Below are positions 1 to 9,082 of a DNA stretch of 64,000 nucleotides, piece by piece. Made by a program: the position numbers and the translations under genes. The DNA is taken from assembly GCF_036670015.1 (NCBI RefSeq), contig NZ_CP137636.1:3760501-3824500 (forward strand), written 5' to 3'. This stretch comes from Niallia sp. XMNu-256 (GTDB taxonomy: Bacteria > Bacillota > Bacilli > Bacillales > Cytobacillaceae). A model generated the notes under the pieces. That model saw only the letters and a list, made by a program, of their open reading frames with translations. It was not told the DNA's origin and did no database searches. How positions within the stretch are numbered: the stretch's first letter is position 1; every line of letters starts with the position of its first letter.

Positions 1-1093
1 TGGTGTAACAAAAGCACTTTTAGTAACAGACCCTGGAATCTACAATGCTGGAGTCACAAAACCAATTGAAGAAGCCCTAGCTGCCGCTGGTGTTGAGGTT
101 GTTCTTTTCGATAAAGTGGAACCAAACCCACCTGTACGATTGGTTGCAGAAGGTTCGGCATTATATAAATCAGAAGGATGTAATGGGATTGTAGCAGTTG
201 GGGGCGGAAGCTCAATGGATACCGCAAAAGGAATCGGTGTGGAAGCAACCCATGAAGGGTCTGTTTTAGACTATGAAGCAGCAGAAGGGAAAAAACCATT
301 AGAAAATCGGATCCCCCCATTAACCACCATCCCAACAACAGCGGGAACGGGTTCAGAGGTTACGCAATGGGCCGTTATTACAGATGAAGAACGTGAATTC
401 AAGTTCAATACAGGTGGACCATTAATTGCTGCACACTTAACTATAATTGATCCAGAGTTACACATTTCAATGCCCCCACATGTAACGGCAATGACAGGTA
501 TTGATGCATTGGCACACGCAATCGAATGCTACACGATGCATTATGCACAACCCATCACTGATGCAGTTGCACTACAAGCGATTGAATATGTCGGAAAATA
601 CATCCTCCGTGCGTTTGCTGATGGCGGTGACATTGAAGCACGTTATGGAATGGCTCAAGCGGCAATGCTTGCAGGGCTGTCATACGGAAGTGAATCAGCT
701 GGTGCCGCTCACGCGATGTCTCAAACATTAGGCGGCATTATCCCTGTTGCACATGGCCAATGTGTAGCAGCAATGTTGGGACCAGTAATGGAATACAACT
801 GGAAGGGTCATCCAGCTAAATTTGCCCGAATCGCTCAGGCTCTAGGTGTCAATACCTTTAATATGACAACAGAAGAAGCAGCCAAAGCCGCGGTTAATGA
901 AGTATATAAATTAGTAGAAGAATTAGAGATTCCTACATTAGAAGAACAAGGTGTATCACCAGACATGATCGAGCGTTTAGCGAAAGAAGCATTGAAAGAT
1001 CCACAAACAATCGGTAACCCAAGAGACCTAACGGAAAAAGATTACCAATGGATCTACAAGCGCTGCTTTAACTTAACACCAAAGACAGTTTAA
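1..1093 (+). CDS. Iron-containing alcohol dehydrogenase (5' end outside window)
   Basis: This is a group III (iron-type) NAD(P)-dependent alcohol dehydrogenase in the cytoplasm, interconverting an alcohol and an aldehyde. The frame is open from base 2, so the start lies left of the window; a GTG at 116 is internal. Visible motifs are the nucleotide-binding GGGSSMDTAKG, the family signature TIPTTAGTGSEVT, and metal-ligand contexts DALAHAIE, GAAHAMSQ and PVAHGQC, which supply one Asp and three His as in FucO-type enzymes. The C-terminus is complete, ending at TAA 1091-1093. The substrate cannot be read from the sequence, and no operon partner is visible on the right. Confidence 0.93.
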   Translation, partial: GVTKALLVTDPGIYNAGVTKPIEEALAAAGVEVVLFDKVEPNPPVRLVAEGSALYKSEGCNGIVAVGGGSSMDTAKGIGVEATHEGSVLDYEAAEGKKPLENRIPPLTTIPTTAGTGSEVTQWAVITDEEREFKFNTGGPLIAAHLTIIDPELHISMPPHVTAMTGIDALAHAIECYTMHYAQPITDAVALQAIEYVGKYILRAFADGGDIEARYGMAQAAMLAGLSYGSESAGAAHAMSQTLGGIIPVAHGQCVAAMLGPVMEYNWKGHPAKFARIAQALGVNTFNMTTEEAAKAAVNEVYKLVEELEIPTLEEQGVSPDMIERLAKEALKDPQTIGNPRDLTEKDYQWIYKRCFNLTPKTV

Positions 1094-1170
1094 TATTTTG
1101 GAAAATATAGATGAAACAAGGGTTTAAGCGTTTCATTAAATGGTAGGAACCAGGAGAATAGGTTGTAGTG

Positions 1171-1210
1171 CACCCCAAAAGTTAATGGAAAAATGTTAAC
1201 TTTTGGGGTG
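1171..1210 (+). terminator. Perfect 15-bp hairpin after the alcohol dehydrogenase
   Basis: The arms caccccaaaagttaa and ttaacttttggggtg enclose a 10-nt loop, followed by a short T-rich tail. It probably terminates the upstream gene. The arms also resemble ends of IS3-type elements, so a relic insertion-sequence terminus is an alternative. Confidence 0.5.
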
Positions 1211-1563
1211 TTTGATCTTGGTTAAAAATACTGAGAAGCAATTTGAACGATTTTTTATACGCAAACGGCAAGTCTTATATAGGAAATATTCTCATATTGT
1301 TGAGTAAAAGCATTTAAAAGGTCGAGGAGTGACTTGATGAGGGAATCTAGGAGAAAAAAATAGTATAAATACAAGATCGATTAGAGGCACCTTTAATTTT
1401 TTCTAGAGGCATTCAAATGAAACAGGATTCTTTTAATCATAGGTGGAGTTGTGGCATTAAACTCATCTAAAAAGATAGAAATAGAAAAAGTGCCTTAAAA
1501 GCTAACGTTCTTCTATTATCTCTCCCCCCCTCTACCTGTTAATTAAAAAACAACCAAATCACC
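1211..1563. other. Intergenic stretch, no gene seen
   Basis: No reading frame with a ribosome binding site is visible on either strand. The stretch is AT-rich and leads into the first family A repeat. Confidence 0.5.
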
Positions 1564-1598
1564 ATTCGGGGCGTCACCATTCGGGGCGTCACTGTGAC
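1564..1598. repeat. Family A palindromic repeat, one and a half copies
   Basis: A partial unit (attcggggcgtcac) is followed directly by a full core, ttcggggcgtcactgtgac. The core is an inverted repeat, GTCAC-T-GTGAC. Confidence 0.85.
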
Positions 1599-1708
1599 CT
1601 GTCAGTGATGGAGATACATATACATACGGTTAGGCGTGATTTTAGGAAAAATATTATTTAAAAGGCGCATTACTAATAGAGAATACGCCTTTTACTTTTC
1701 CAACTTTA

Positions 1709-1885
1709 TTATCGATTGTTGTTATTGTTGTTGCGGTTACGTGCATTTTGTTGGTTATTATTTTGATTTTCTCCAGTAAGTGTATCAACCATATCTTCAA
1801 GAGCTTCGCCAACTTGATTGAAAAAACCACCTTGATTGTTGCCTTGTTGATTATTCTTTTGGTTACGGTTATTTTGATTTTCCAC
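1709..1885 (-). CDS. Small Asn/Gln-rich protein
   Basis: This is a 58-residue hydrophilic protein dominated by Asn and Gln, with a short central segment GGFFNQVGEALEDMVDTL that could form an amphipathic helix. The start is taken at GTG 1885, because the GGAGG at 1895-1899 sits 8 nt upstream of it; a GTG three codons earlier overlaps that ribosome binding site. I do not recognise the family. The composition resembles small spore or stress proteins of bacilli, but that is only an impression. Confidence 0.6.
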   Translation of the reverse strand: MENQNNRNQKNNQQGNNQGGFFNQVGEALEDMVDTLTGENQNNNQQNARNRNNNNNNR

Positions 1886-1970
1886 TTTGTTCACCTCCGC
1901 ATATAGGTTGTGCTATTTCTTAAAAAATTAAAACCTTTAAATAAAAAAAACGGTTTCAGTTTTCCACTGA

Positions 1971-1998
1971 TTTTTCGGGGCGTCACTGTGACCTGTCA
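1971..1998. repeat. Family A repeat
   Basis: The core tttttcggggcgtcactgtgacc is followed by two copies of ctgtcatatag, which look like a decayed extension of the element. Confidence 0.8.
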
Positions 1999-2158
1999 TA
2001 TAGTGACCTGTCATATAGCTTTAAACTATATCCAACCATAGTTTATACGTGTTACCTTATATATCTTTTCTCATGCTACAATTACTTTCAAATAACAAGT
2101 CCTGTTGATGCATCGACTTTTAAGAAGCTTTATTTATATTGGGTTGGGGGGAAATAAA

Positions 2159-3502
2159 ATGAATCCTATTTCATTTTTTGAGCAAAGCAAATTAAAACCA
2201 TTTCACATTTTGTTTGTTTTTTGGTTGTTTATCATTATGATGTTTGAAGGGTATGATGTCGTGATCTACGGAGCGACGATTCCTTTCTTAAAAGAATCTT
2301 GGGGAATTTCCGATATCGTCGCCGGTTCAATTGGCAGCTATACAACAATCGGAACCGCTATTGGTGCCGTTGTATTCGGACTCTATTCAGATCGTTTTGG
2401 TCGTAAACGTATCATTATTTTAACAACGGTGATGTTTAGCCTTTTTACAATGCTAGCAGGATTCGCACCTAATGCCGTATTCTTTACGGTTTGCCGAGTC
2501 ATTGCGGGCTTAGGATTTGGTGGGGCCATGCCGAATGTCGCTTCACTCATTTCTGAATATGCACCATTGAAATATCGAGCGGCGATTATTTCCTTTATTT
2601 TCTGTGGCTATTCAGTTGGTGCGATGGGTGCTTCCTTCATCGGTCAAGCGATGTTGACTGATTTTGGATGGCAACCCGTTTACTGGATTGGTGCCATTCC
2701 ATTACTTTTTCTACCATTAATTATTAAAGACATTCCAGAATCACTAGAATACTTGCTTGATCACAAACAACATGACCGAATTGCCAGCATCGTTAATAAA
2801 ATACAACCCGGCACTTCAGCTACACTTGATTTTACTTTTAAAAAGAAGGAACAAGCGAAGAAATCACCAGTCAGTGCTCTTTTCACTAAAAAATACGCGG
2901 TTTCAACGCTGATGTTCTGGTTTGCCTGTTTCTGTACGTTTATTCTTATGTACTCGCTTAATACATGGTTACCAACATTAATGTTACAAGCTGGTTATAA
3001 CTTATCATCAAGCTTAATGTTTGTCGCCGTTCTACAAATCGGTTCAATTGTTGGAACGTTAATCCTTGGTAACGTTATCCAAAGACTTGGATATAAAAAG
3101 GTATTAATGCCGCTTTATTTTGTGGGCGCTGTTAGTTTAACACTCATTGGTTTTTCGACTAACCTTTATGTGGCCTACTTTTTAATTTTCCTTATTGGGG
3201 CTGCAACAGTGGGGCTGCAAAATATGTCCAATGCATTTGTTGCCAATTATTATCCGGTCGAGATTCGTTCGGCTGCACTGGGAAGTACAATGGCCTTTGG
3301 TCGTCTTGGATCGATTGTAGCTCCAACCTATGTTGCGGTATTGCTAACGATGAATCTACAGCCGCAATTCAATTTCATACTGATTGGAATTGCCGCTATC
3401 TTCGGGATGATCGCCTTGTTCTTCATTAACGACAAAGCAGCAGATTATCAAACCGACCATCAAGTAGAGAATCGTAACACCAAAATGGCTGAATCAATTT
3501 AA
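2159..3502 (+). CDS. MFS transporter, aromatic acid:H+ symporter type
   Basis: This is a 12-TM major facilitator permease of 447 residues, most like the aromatic-acid/H+ symporter branch (BenK/PcaK type). The first helix carries FEGYDVVIYGATIPFL, the acidic-Gly-Tyr-Asp signature of that branch. The loop between helices 2 and 3 has the MFS motif YSDRFGRKR. A charged central loop follows near residues 200-250. The start is ATG 2159, preceded by GGGGGG; a longer frame from 2105 lacks a ribosome binding site. It is a single gene followed by a strong terminator. The substrate (benzoate-like or another organic acid) is inferred from the family. Confidence 0.85.
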   Translation: MNPISFFEQSKLKPFHILFVFWLFIIMMFEGYDVVIYGATIPFLKESWGISDIVAGSIGSYTTIGTAIGAVVFGLYSDRFGRKRIIILTTVMFSLFTMLAGFAPNAVFFTVCRVIAGLGFGGAMPNVASLISEYAPLKYRAAIISFIFCGYSVGAMGASFIGQAMLTDFGWQPVYWIGAIPLLFLPLIIKDIPESLEYLLDHKQHDRIASIVNKIQPGTSATLDFTFKKKEQAKKSPVSALFTKKYAVSTLMFWFACFCTFILMYSLNTWLPTLMLQAGYNLSSSLMFVAVLQIGSIVGTLILGNVIQRLGYKKVLMPLYFVGAVSLTLIGFSTNLYVAYFLIFLIGAATVGLQNMSNAFVANYYPVEIRSAALGSTMAFGRLGSIVAPTYVAVLLTMNLQPQFNFILIGIAAIFGMIALFFINDKAADYQTDHQVENRNTKMAESI

Positions 3503-3508
3503 ACATAA

Positions 3509-3541
3509 AAGGAGGTCCTGAAAAATTCAGGACCTCCTTTT
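3509..3541 (+). terminator. Terminator of the MFS gene
   Basis: An 11-bp stem (aaaggaggtcctgaa with its complement) is followed by TTTT. It lies 7 nt past the stop codon. Confidence 0.85.
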
Positions 3542-3545
3542 AATC

Positions 3546-3570
3546 ATTCGGGGCGTCACTGTGACGCGGA
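3546..3570. repeat. Family A repeat with iterated gacgcgga tail
   Basis: The core attcggggcgtcactgtgac is followed by several short gacgcgg iterations up to about 3595, just beyond the 3' end of the minus-strand transporter gene. Confidence 0.8.
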
Positions 3571-3602
3571 CAGACGCGGACGGTGGTGACGCGGTAGTGA
3601 GT

Positions 3603-4253
3603 TTATGCGACAGCTTTCTTGTTTTCACTCTTCGGCTGTTTTTTAAAGATCCCAAAAGGTTTTCCAACGGGTAAAACAACCTGACCAAAATGCGCGTTTA
3701 GTACGGCGGCAGCTGAGCCATAGAAGGATAGCAAAGCGATCAGCAATTCAGAAATACCAGCAAGCATATGTGTGAATTCGTACATAATATTGAACGAGCT
3801 TAAGGATAATCCTATAAATAATAGGTCAATGAAAACGAAAATAAAAAATAAGACTTTGTGAGTCTCCATTGCACCAATCGTCATGAACACACTAAAGATC
3901 AAGTATCCAATAAAAGCGATACCTAATTGCTTTGCGTCGGCATTGGCGAGTAAGTTTTCACCAAAGGCCCCCATCTGAATTAACCAAGTCGTCCCAACAC
4001 CGAGCCAAAATAAACCAAACCCTCCGAAAGCAGTTGTTCCAAATACATTGTTGTGCTTTGAATCTAAAAAGCTAGCAATTAATTGGGCAAACCCACCTAA
4101 AAAGAATGCCCACGGTAAGATTAACGAGGTCCCTTCTGTCCATCCTAACTTTTGTGATGAAGCGACAAGAGTGACCATCGCTAAACCGAATAAACCTAAT
4201 GCAGATGGGTCTGCAACTGTAATTTTAATTGAAGTCTGATTATGTTGATTCAT
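3603..4253 (-). CDS. GPR1/FUN34/YaaH family acetate transporter
   Basis: This is a six-TM membrane protein of 216 residues in the acetate uptake (SatP/YaaH) family. The N-terminus has ADPSALGLFGLAM, which matches the family entry motif NPxPLGL with the first Pro changed to Ser. The six hydrophobic segments follow at about residues 17-35, 45-63, 70-90, 108-127, 133-153 and 160-180. It is expected to take up acetate or succinate with protons. It is monocistronic, and its 3' end faces the MFS gene. The C-terminal tail is basic. Confidence 0.85.
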   Translation of the reverse strand: MNQHNQTSIKITVADPSALGLFGLAMVTLVASSQKLGWTEGTSLILPWAFFLGGFAQLIASFLDSKHNNVFGTTAFGGFGLFWLGVGTTWLIQMGAFGENLLANADAKQLGIAFIGYLIFSVFMTIGAMETHKVLFFIFVFIDLLFIGLSLSSFNIMYEFTHMLAGISELLIALLSFYGSAAAVLNAHFGQVVLPVGKPFGIFKKQPKSENKKAVA

Positions 4254-4407
4254 AAATAATTTCTACATTCCTTCCAAGTTTTTTTCGCATCTCCTTAAGA
4301 TACATGAGTCAACATGTTTTGTCTATGAAATAAGTCACCCAACAAAGGGAGCATAAGGAAAAATTCTTTCAGAGAATAATCGTTAGTTGCATTCCCCATC
4401 TATTTTG

Positions 4408-4452
4408 TGAAACAGTTTGTGAAACAAGATTTTTCGGGGCGTCACAGTGACC
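4408..4452. repeat. Family A repeat containing the stop codon of the MurF-like gene
   Basis: The leader gtgaaacaagatttt precedes cggggcgtcacagtgac. Its minus strand supplies the last two codons and TGA stop of the neighbouring gene (4442-4444). Confidence 0.85.
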
Positions 4453-5827
4453 GTAAATGGTCGATAACTTCCTCAAAGGCTGGGTCCTGTCCGCCAGTTT
4501 TGAAATAGATGATGTCATTTGGTTTTAAATAGGAATCAAGGAATTTTTTCATTTCATCTGCTTCTGAGAAGTGATACACATGATCTGGATCAATTCCGGC
4601 CTCTATTGCAGGCTTAACAAAATCTTTCGCAATGAATCCTTTCGTAATTAGAACTTCAATACCCAATTGAGCGAGCAGACGCCCTGCCTTTTCGTATTCC
4701 TCGTCCCCATATTTCCCTAGCGATGCCATTCTGCCTAGAACCGCAATTTTTCTTTGATTTGGCAAAGCGATACGGTCTAATGTTTCTAAGCCTGTTTTTA
4801 AGGAAGCAGGATTTGACTTCCACGTATCATCGACCACGGTAACTCCGTTTCGTCCTTTAATGACTTCAAAATGGGATCTCATGTGATGAAACGTGGATAA
4901 TCTTTTGATCGCATAGGGAAGGTCCACTCCTAAGATGACAGCGGCTGCCAGAGAAGTAACCGCATTATAAACATTGTGTTCACCAAGACCCGGTATATAT
5001 CCCTCGAACTTACGCTGTTTATATTCGATACTAAAATTCATACCTGAGGAATCATGGCGATATCCCTTAATTTTAAAATCAGCATCCTTATGTTTGCCAA
5101 ATGTAATAATTTTCCCCTTAAACATGGATGTATCAAGAGCGGATACATGTGGGTCATCTCGATTAAGAATCAAAGTTCCCTTATTGTTCATCCCTTCCAT
5201 TATTTTTGCCTTTTCTGCTACATAATCATCAAATGATCGAATTTTATCTGTATGATCAACATCAAGCATGGTAATGATCCCAATAGTTGGGTAAAAGTAT
5301 TTACAAGACTCGGTCATATCTCCTCTTTTAGATATAGCTGTTTCAAACACAGCTACATCGGTATCTTTGTCAATTCCCATTAAATAAGGAAGGTTGTAAT
5401 AATCGGCATTTTTACTGGATACAGTTGCTTGAACGTTGTATTTTTCCTTCAATATATGTTTGAGCATTTCCTTTGTCGTAGACTTTCCACAAGTACCAGT
5501 AACGGCAACTACAGGAATATTAAATAAATGCCTGTAATATGAAGTAAACTTAAATAAACTTTCTTTGAGATCGTTTACCATAATGATTTGCTCGGGGTTT
5601 AAGCGATCCATATGTTCAAATGGTTCGTCTGTAACAATAAATACGTCCTCATAATTCTTTATCCTGTTAATGGGAATCTCTTTCTCATGTAAACGAAAAT
5701 ATACCGTATGAGGATAAATATCATATCTGTCGATCGTGACTGTCTCAATTCGTTTCCCCTTTTGCCTTTCATTAGGCCGAATGTCCATCGCAGTTAAAAT
5801 TTCTTCCAATAATAAAGTTTTCACCAT
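4442..5827 (-). CDS. MurF-like Mur ligase family protein
   Basis: This is a 461-residue ATP-dependent amide ligase of the Mur family. After an N-terminal domain of about 105 residues, the P-loop VTGTCGKSTTKEM binds ATP. Then follow TAISKRGDMTES (MurF-like), a conserved LDVDHTD, and a C-terminal domain with HHMRSHFEVIKG and VVDDTWKSNPAS, matching the MurF pattern DDxYNANPxS. The N-terminal substrate domain is unlike housekeeping MurF, so it may ligate a different amino acid or peptide. The gene diverges from two ATP-grasp ligases, which suggests a peptide-forming pathway. The final S-L-stop is encoded by a family A repeat. Confidence 0.8.
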   Translation of the reverse strand: MVKTLLLEEILTAMDIRPNERQKGKRIETVTIDRYDIYPHTVYFRLHEKEIPINRIKNYEDVFIVTDEPFEHMDRLNPEQIIMVNDLKESLFKFTSYYRHLFNIPVVAVTGTCGKSTTKEMLKHILKEKYNVQATVSSKNADYYNLPYLMGIDKDTDVAVFETAISKRGDMTESCKYFYPTIGIITMLDVDHTDKIRSFDDYVAEKAKIMEGMNNKGTLILNRDDPHVSALDTSMFKGKIITFGKHKDADFKIKGYRHDSSGMNFSIEYKQRKFEGYIPGLGEHNVYNAVTSLAAAVILGVDLPYAIKRLSTFHHMRSHFEVIKGRNGVTVVDDTWKSNPASLKTGLETLDRIALPNQRKIAVLGRMASLGKYGDEEYEKAGRLLAQLGIEVLITKGFIAKDFVKPAIEAGIDPDHVYHFSEADEMKKFLDSYLKPNDIIYFKTGGQDPAFEEVIDHLRSL

Positions 5828-6286
5828 GCTCCTCCTTTTTTTAAAAAAACGCTTATGGATAATAGCGCCTGATTCTCCTTGAATTTTAAAACTAAAGTAT
5901 TATATGAAGTGTCCCGTCATATAAGTGCAGGATTGTGGTACATCCTTAATCTTTTATAGTCAAAAACCAGATTCATATTTTTTGAAACAGGCCCCTAGGT
6001 GGGCTTATTTTCGTTTACAATCTCTCTATTATTTTCGCTAAACGAATGTCTATTTTTTTATTTATGGACAAACATCCATTCATTATTGGTTTTAATAAAT
6101 ATACTGCTTTTAGAGGTTATTTGATTAGTTATTTAACTCAAATTTTTAACACCTTGTTAACCTATGGACAGGCTAAAGTAAAGTTGAAGAGGTCATTATT
6201 TGGCATTTACAAGAGGTTAAATGGATAGGTTGACGATCGTGTTGTGAAAAACAAAATTACCTAAACAGAAAAGAGGGAGTCGTCAG
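5828..6286. other. Divergent intergenic region of the ligase cluster
   Basis: These 459 bases lie between the MurF-like gene and the first ATP-grasp gene and must hold both promoters. The region is AT-rich. A 60-codon frame at 6046-6228 has no ribosome binding site and is not called. I could not assign a sigma factor to it. Confidence 0.5.
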
Positions 6287-7522
6287 TTGAGAACCATTAT
6301 CTTTCTTCACACCATGAAATCGGGCTCAAGTAGAGAAGCAATTAGAGCAGCCGAGAAATTAGGCTATTTTACTGTTCTTTTTACAGACAACGAAAAGCTT
6401 CTTACACAAAGAACTGAATTTCCGGACGTTCATCAAATGACTTTAGTTGATTTATCAAATATGGAAGAATTAAGAAACCGCATCAAAAAAAGTCAAAGCC
6501 AAGGATTAATCATCGATGCCATTGTCAGCTTTGTGGATCCTTATGTGTATTTAGCAACAAAATTGCATGGAGAGTTCTGTAACAATCGCTTGTCGATTGA
6601 GGCCATAAGAGCAATGGAAGATAAAATTTTAACGAGGGAAAAACTAAAAGATTCTCCTTACACCCCAAAATTTATCAAGATTAACGGGAGGGAATCTAAA
6701 GAGTCATTAACTTCTCTCCTAAAAGATTATTCGTATCCATTAATGGTTAAATCCCCCTACTCTACCGGATCAAAAGATGTAATCAAGGTTGAAAATGATA
6801 AACAACTATTTAATAGCGTCAATATGCTCACAAATAAATATCCAGATGTACCAGTTCTAATCGAGGAATATCTGGATGGCCCACAATTCCTAGTTGAAAC
6901 GGTTGTTCTAGATGGAAAGGTGCATATCATCGCCATTATTGAACAAGAAATCACCCAGTTTAAGAGATTTATTATAACGGGATACAATGTTTTGAAAAAA
7001 ATGGATAAGACTCTCCTCCAAAATATGAAGCAAGCCGTTGAAAGGATCATTCAATCCTTTGAAATGAAAACGGGTACTTGTCATTTAGAGATAAGAGTGG
7101 TTCGGGGTCAATGTAAACTTGTTGAAATCAATCCAAGGATTTCAGGTGGGGCCATGAATAGAATGATAGATATTGCCTATGGTATTAACTTAGTTGAAGA
7201 AACATTAAAACTTTCCCTTGGTACTCCTCCTAACTTAACAAGAAAATGGGTGAAACCTGTTTTCACACAATATGTCACGATTTCAACAAGCGGAATTTTA
7301 GAAAGAGTAACGGGTAAAAAGCGCGCTTCTCGGTCCCCAGGTGTACAAGAGGTTTATATAAAACCAAGGAAAGGGAAATTACTTTCTCCTCCTAAGACAA
7401 TGGGACAAAGGTATGCCTATGTTATTGCAACAGGGGATTCATCCGAACAGGCGAAAGAGAACGCCAAAACAGCAGCAAAGGAAATACAATTTCATTTAAT
7501 CCCTGTGTCTTTACATGAATAG
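6287..7522 (+). CDS. ATP-grasp domain ligase
   Basis: This is a 411-residue ATP-grasp protein of the carboxylate-amine ligase superfamily, like PurK, BacD and CarB-type enzymes. Residues 1-115 form a Rossmann-like pre-ATP-grasp domain (IIFLHTMKSGSSREAIRAAE). The ATP-binding region follows with YPLMVKSPYSTGSKDVIKV, the hinge VPVLIEEYLDGPQFLVE, and the metal site LVEINPRISGGAMNRM, where Glu and Asn ligate Mg. The start is TTG 6287 behind AGAGGGAG. It should join a carboxylate to an amine through an acyl phosphate; the substrates are unknown. It is followed at 72 nt by a second ATP-grasp gene and diverges from a Mur ligase. Confidence 0.82.
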   Translation: MRTIIFLHTMKSGSSREAIRAAEKLGYFTVLFTDNEKLLTQRTEFPDVHQMTLVDLSNMEELRNRIKKSQSQGLIIDAIVSFVDPYVYLATKLHGEFCNNRLSIEAIRAMEDKILTREKLKDSPYTPKFIKINGRESKESLTSLLKDYSYPLMVKSPYSTGSKDVIKVENDKQLFNSVNMLTNKYPDVPVLIEEYLDGPQFLVETVVLDGKVHIIAIIEQEITQFKRFIITGYNVLKKMDKTLLQNMKQAVERIIQSFEMKTGTCHLEIRVVRGQCKLVEINPRISGGAMNRMIDIAYGINLVEETLKLSLGTPPNLTRKWVKPVFTQYVTISTSGILERVTGKKRASRSPGVQEVYIKPRKGKLLSPPKTMGQRYAYVIATGDSSEQAKENAKTAAKEIQFHLIPVSLHE

Positions 7523-7593
7523 CAGATTGTTATTTTTCTATAATAGATAGTCGGTTTTAGGAAAATCTTTAAAAAAACATTGGAGGGATATCG

Positions 7594-9051
7594 TTGATCA
7601 CAATTGGGATGCTACATTACCGGAAAGATCCGCTAACGGTTTTTAAAACATATGCCTATGCGGCTGCAGCAAAAATGGAGGGAATACGATTTTTTTATTT
7701 TTCCCCAGGAAAAGTCGATTTAGAGAGAAAACGAATCAATGGTTTATTCTATGAAAATGGCGAATGGGTAGAACGGGAAACCAATTATCCAGATGTTGTA
7801 TTTAATGCTGGAGGAACCCTCACCGAAAAACAAGATCTTATTGTGGATGCTTTAGCGGAAGAACTCCCTTTTACAAGTCATCCGATAGGAGATAAAATGA
7901 GCGTTTATCATCGAATCCAAAAAGGGAAAATGTTTGATGGTTATTTAATCCCTTCGGAAGAATTTGAAGAAATGGACTTAGCCTTCTCATACCTCCATCA
8001 ATTTAACGCGATCATCATTAAACCTCTTTCTGGTGCTAAAGGGGAAGGGATTATTTATATCGAAAAAAAACAAGATGGTTTTCTCCTAATCGAATCGGGA
8101 ACGGAAAAATTATTATCGAAAGGCCAACTTGAAGATTGGTTAAATGAGGAGATTCTATCAGATTATCGAACCTATCTTGTTCAACCATTCATCCAATCGA
8201 AAACGAAGCAAGGTCAATCCTTTGATGTTCGCCTTCATGTACAAAAAGACGGGGAAGGGAAATGGACGTTAACAACGATGTATCCACGAATTGCTAGCAA
8301 AGGAATTGTGGCAAATATAAGTAGCGGCGGCTACACGAGTATGATGACGTCTTTTCTAGAGGAACAATTTGGCGAGAAATACTTCGACTTCAAACGTTAT
8401 TTAGAAGTGTTTGCCATCCAATTTTCAACGCATTTCGACTCTTTGTATGAAGATCCATTGGATGAACTTGGCATTGATGTAGGGCTTGATAGGGACGGGA
8501 AAATTTGGATTTATGAGGTAAACTGGCGGCCAGGTCAACCGGTACTATTTTATTTGGAAATGGATGTAGCGAAGAAAATGATTCAATACGCTACTTACTT
8601 AGCAAAAGAACACAAACGGAAAAAGCCAACCACGAATGAACAGGAATGTCCGATCGAAAAGCCACAGCCACAGGTACATGAAAAAGCCCTTAAAAAGGGG
8701 ATACACCGTGAAACCATCTCAGTTGATGGCAATAAGTTTAACCATGCTAAAATAGAAGCTTTGCTTCAACGTAAACATTCCTTTGGAAAGCCGGCCAATT
8801 TATCACCTGACCAAGAACGAGAAGTTCAGGACATGCTTAAACACAGTACACCAGCTAATGAAGGGTATCACTATAAAACGAGTTGGAATACATTGGCGAT
8901 AAAATATGTACTAGAAACAAAATACGGGATTATACTATCCCGTAGCGAAATCATCAATATGCTTAAACGATGGGAATTCAGCCTCCCTCGTCGAACTTAC
9001 ACACTGAAATCAGCTAGACGACAAAAACAAGAGTCTCACAACAAGCTTTAG
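7594..9051 (+). CDS. YheC/YheD-type ATP-grasp protein with transposase-like winged-helix tail
   Basis: Residues 1 to about 345 match the YheC/YheD endospore coat-associated ATP-grasp family. They include ITIGMLHYRKDPLTVFKTY, PDVVFNAGGTL, IIIKPLSGAKGEGIIYIEK, and the metal-site motif IWIYEVNWRPGQP. After a charged linker, residues of about 405-475 (LSPDQEREVQDMLKHS, SWNTLAIKYVLETKYGI, SRSEIINMLKRWEFSLP) look like the winged helix-turn-helix at the N-terminus of IS630-type transposases. That fusion is unusual. The start is TTG 7594 with GGAGGG upstream. It is probably co-transcribed with the preceding ATP-grasp gene. The role is unknown: either peptide ligation for the envelope or coat, or a DNA-associated enzyme. 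Confidence 0.78.
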   Translation: MITIGMLHYRKDPLTVFKTYAYAAAAKMEGIRFFYFSPGKVDLERKRINGLFYENGEWVERETNYPDVVFNAGGTLTEKQDLIVDALAEELPFTSHPIGDKMSVYHRIQKGKMFDGYLIPSEEFEEMDLAFSYLHQFNAIIIKPLSGAKGEGIIYIEKKQDGFLLIESGTEKLLSKGQLEDWLNEEILSDYRTYLVQPFIQSKTKQGQSFDVRLHVQKDGEGKWTLTTMYPRIASKGIVANISSGGYTSMMTSFLEEQFGEKYFDFKRYLEVFAIQFSTHFDSLYEDPLDELGIDVGLDRDGKIWIYEVNWRPGQPVLFYLEMDVAKKMIQYATYLAKEHKRKKPTTNEQECPIEKPQPQVHEKALKKGIHRETISVDGNKFNHAKIEALLQRKHSFGKPANLSPDQEREVQDMLKHSTPANEGYHYKTSWNTLAIKYVLETKYGIILSRSEIINMLKRWEFSLPRRTYTLKSARRQKQESHNKL

Positions 9052-9060
9052 AACTTAATT

Positions 9061-9081
9061 CAGGGAATCACTGTGACCCGG
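9061..9081. repeat. Degenerate family A repeat
   Basis: The sequence cagggaatcactgtgacccg keeps the TCACTGTGA centre but has lost the ggggcg arm. It lies 3 nt beyond the stop codon of the VanZ-like gene. Confidence 0.6.
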
Positions 9082-9082
9082 A

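Noticed and set aside
6046-6228. 60-codon plus-strand frame upstream of the ATP-grasp gene
   Set aside because: No ribosome binding site, low-complexity AT-rich start, and it occupies the promoter region.
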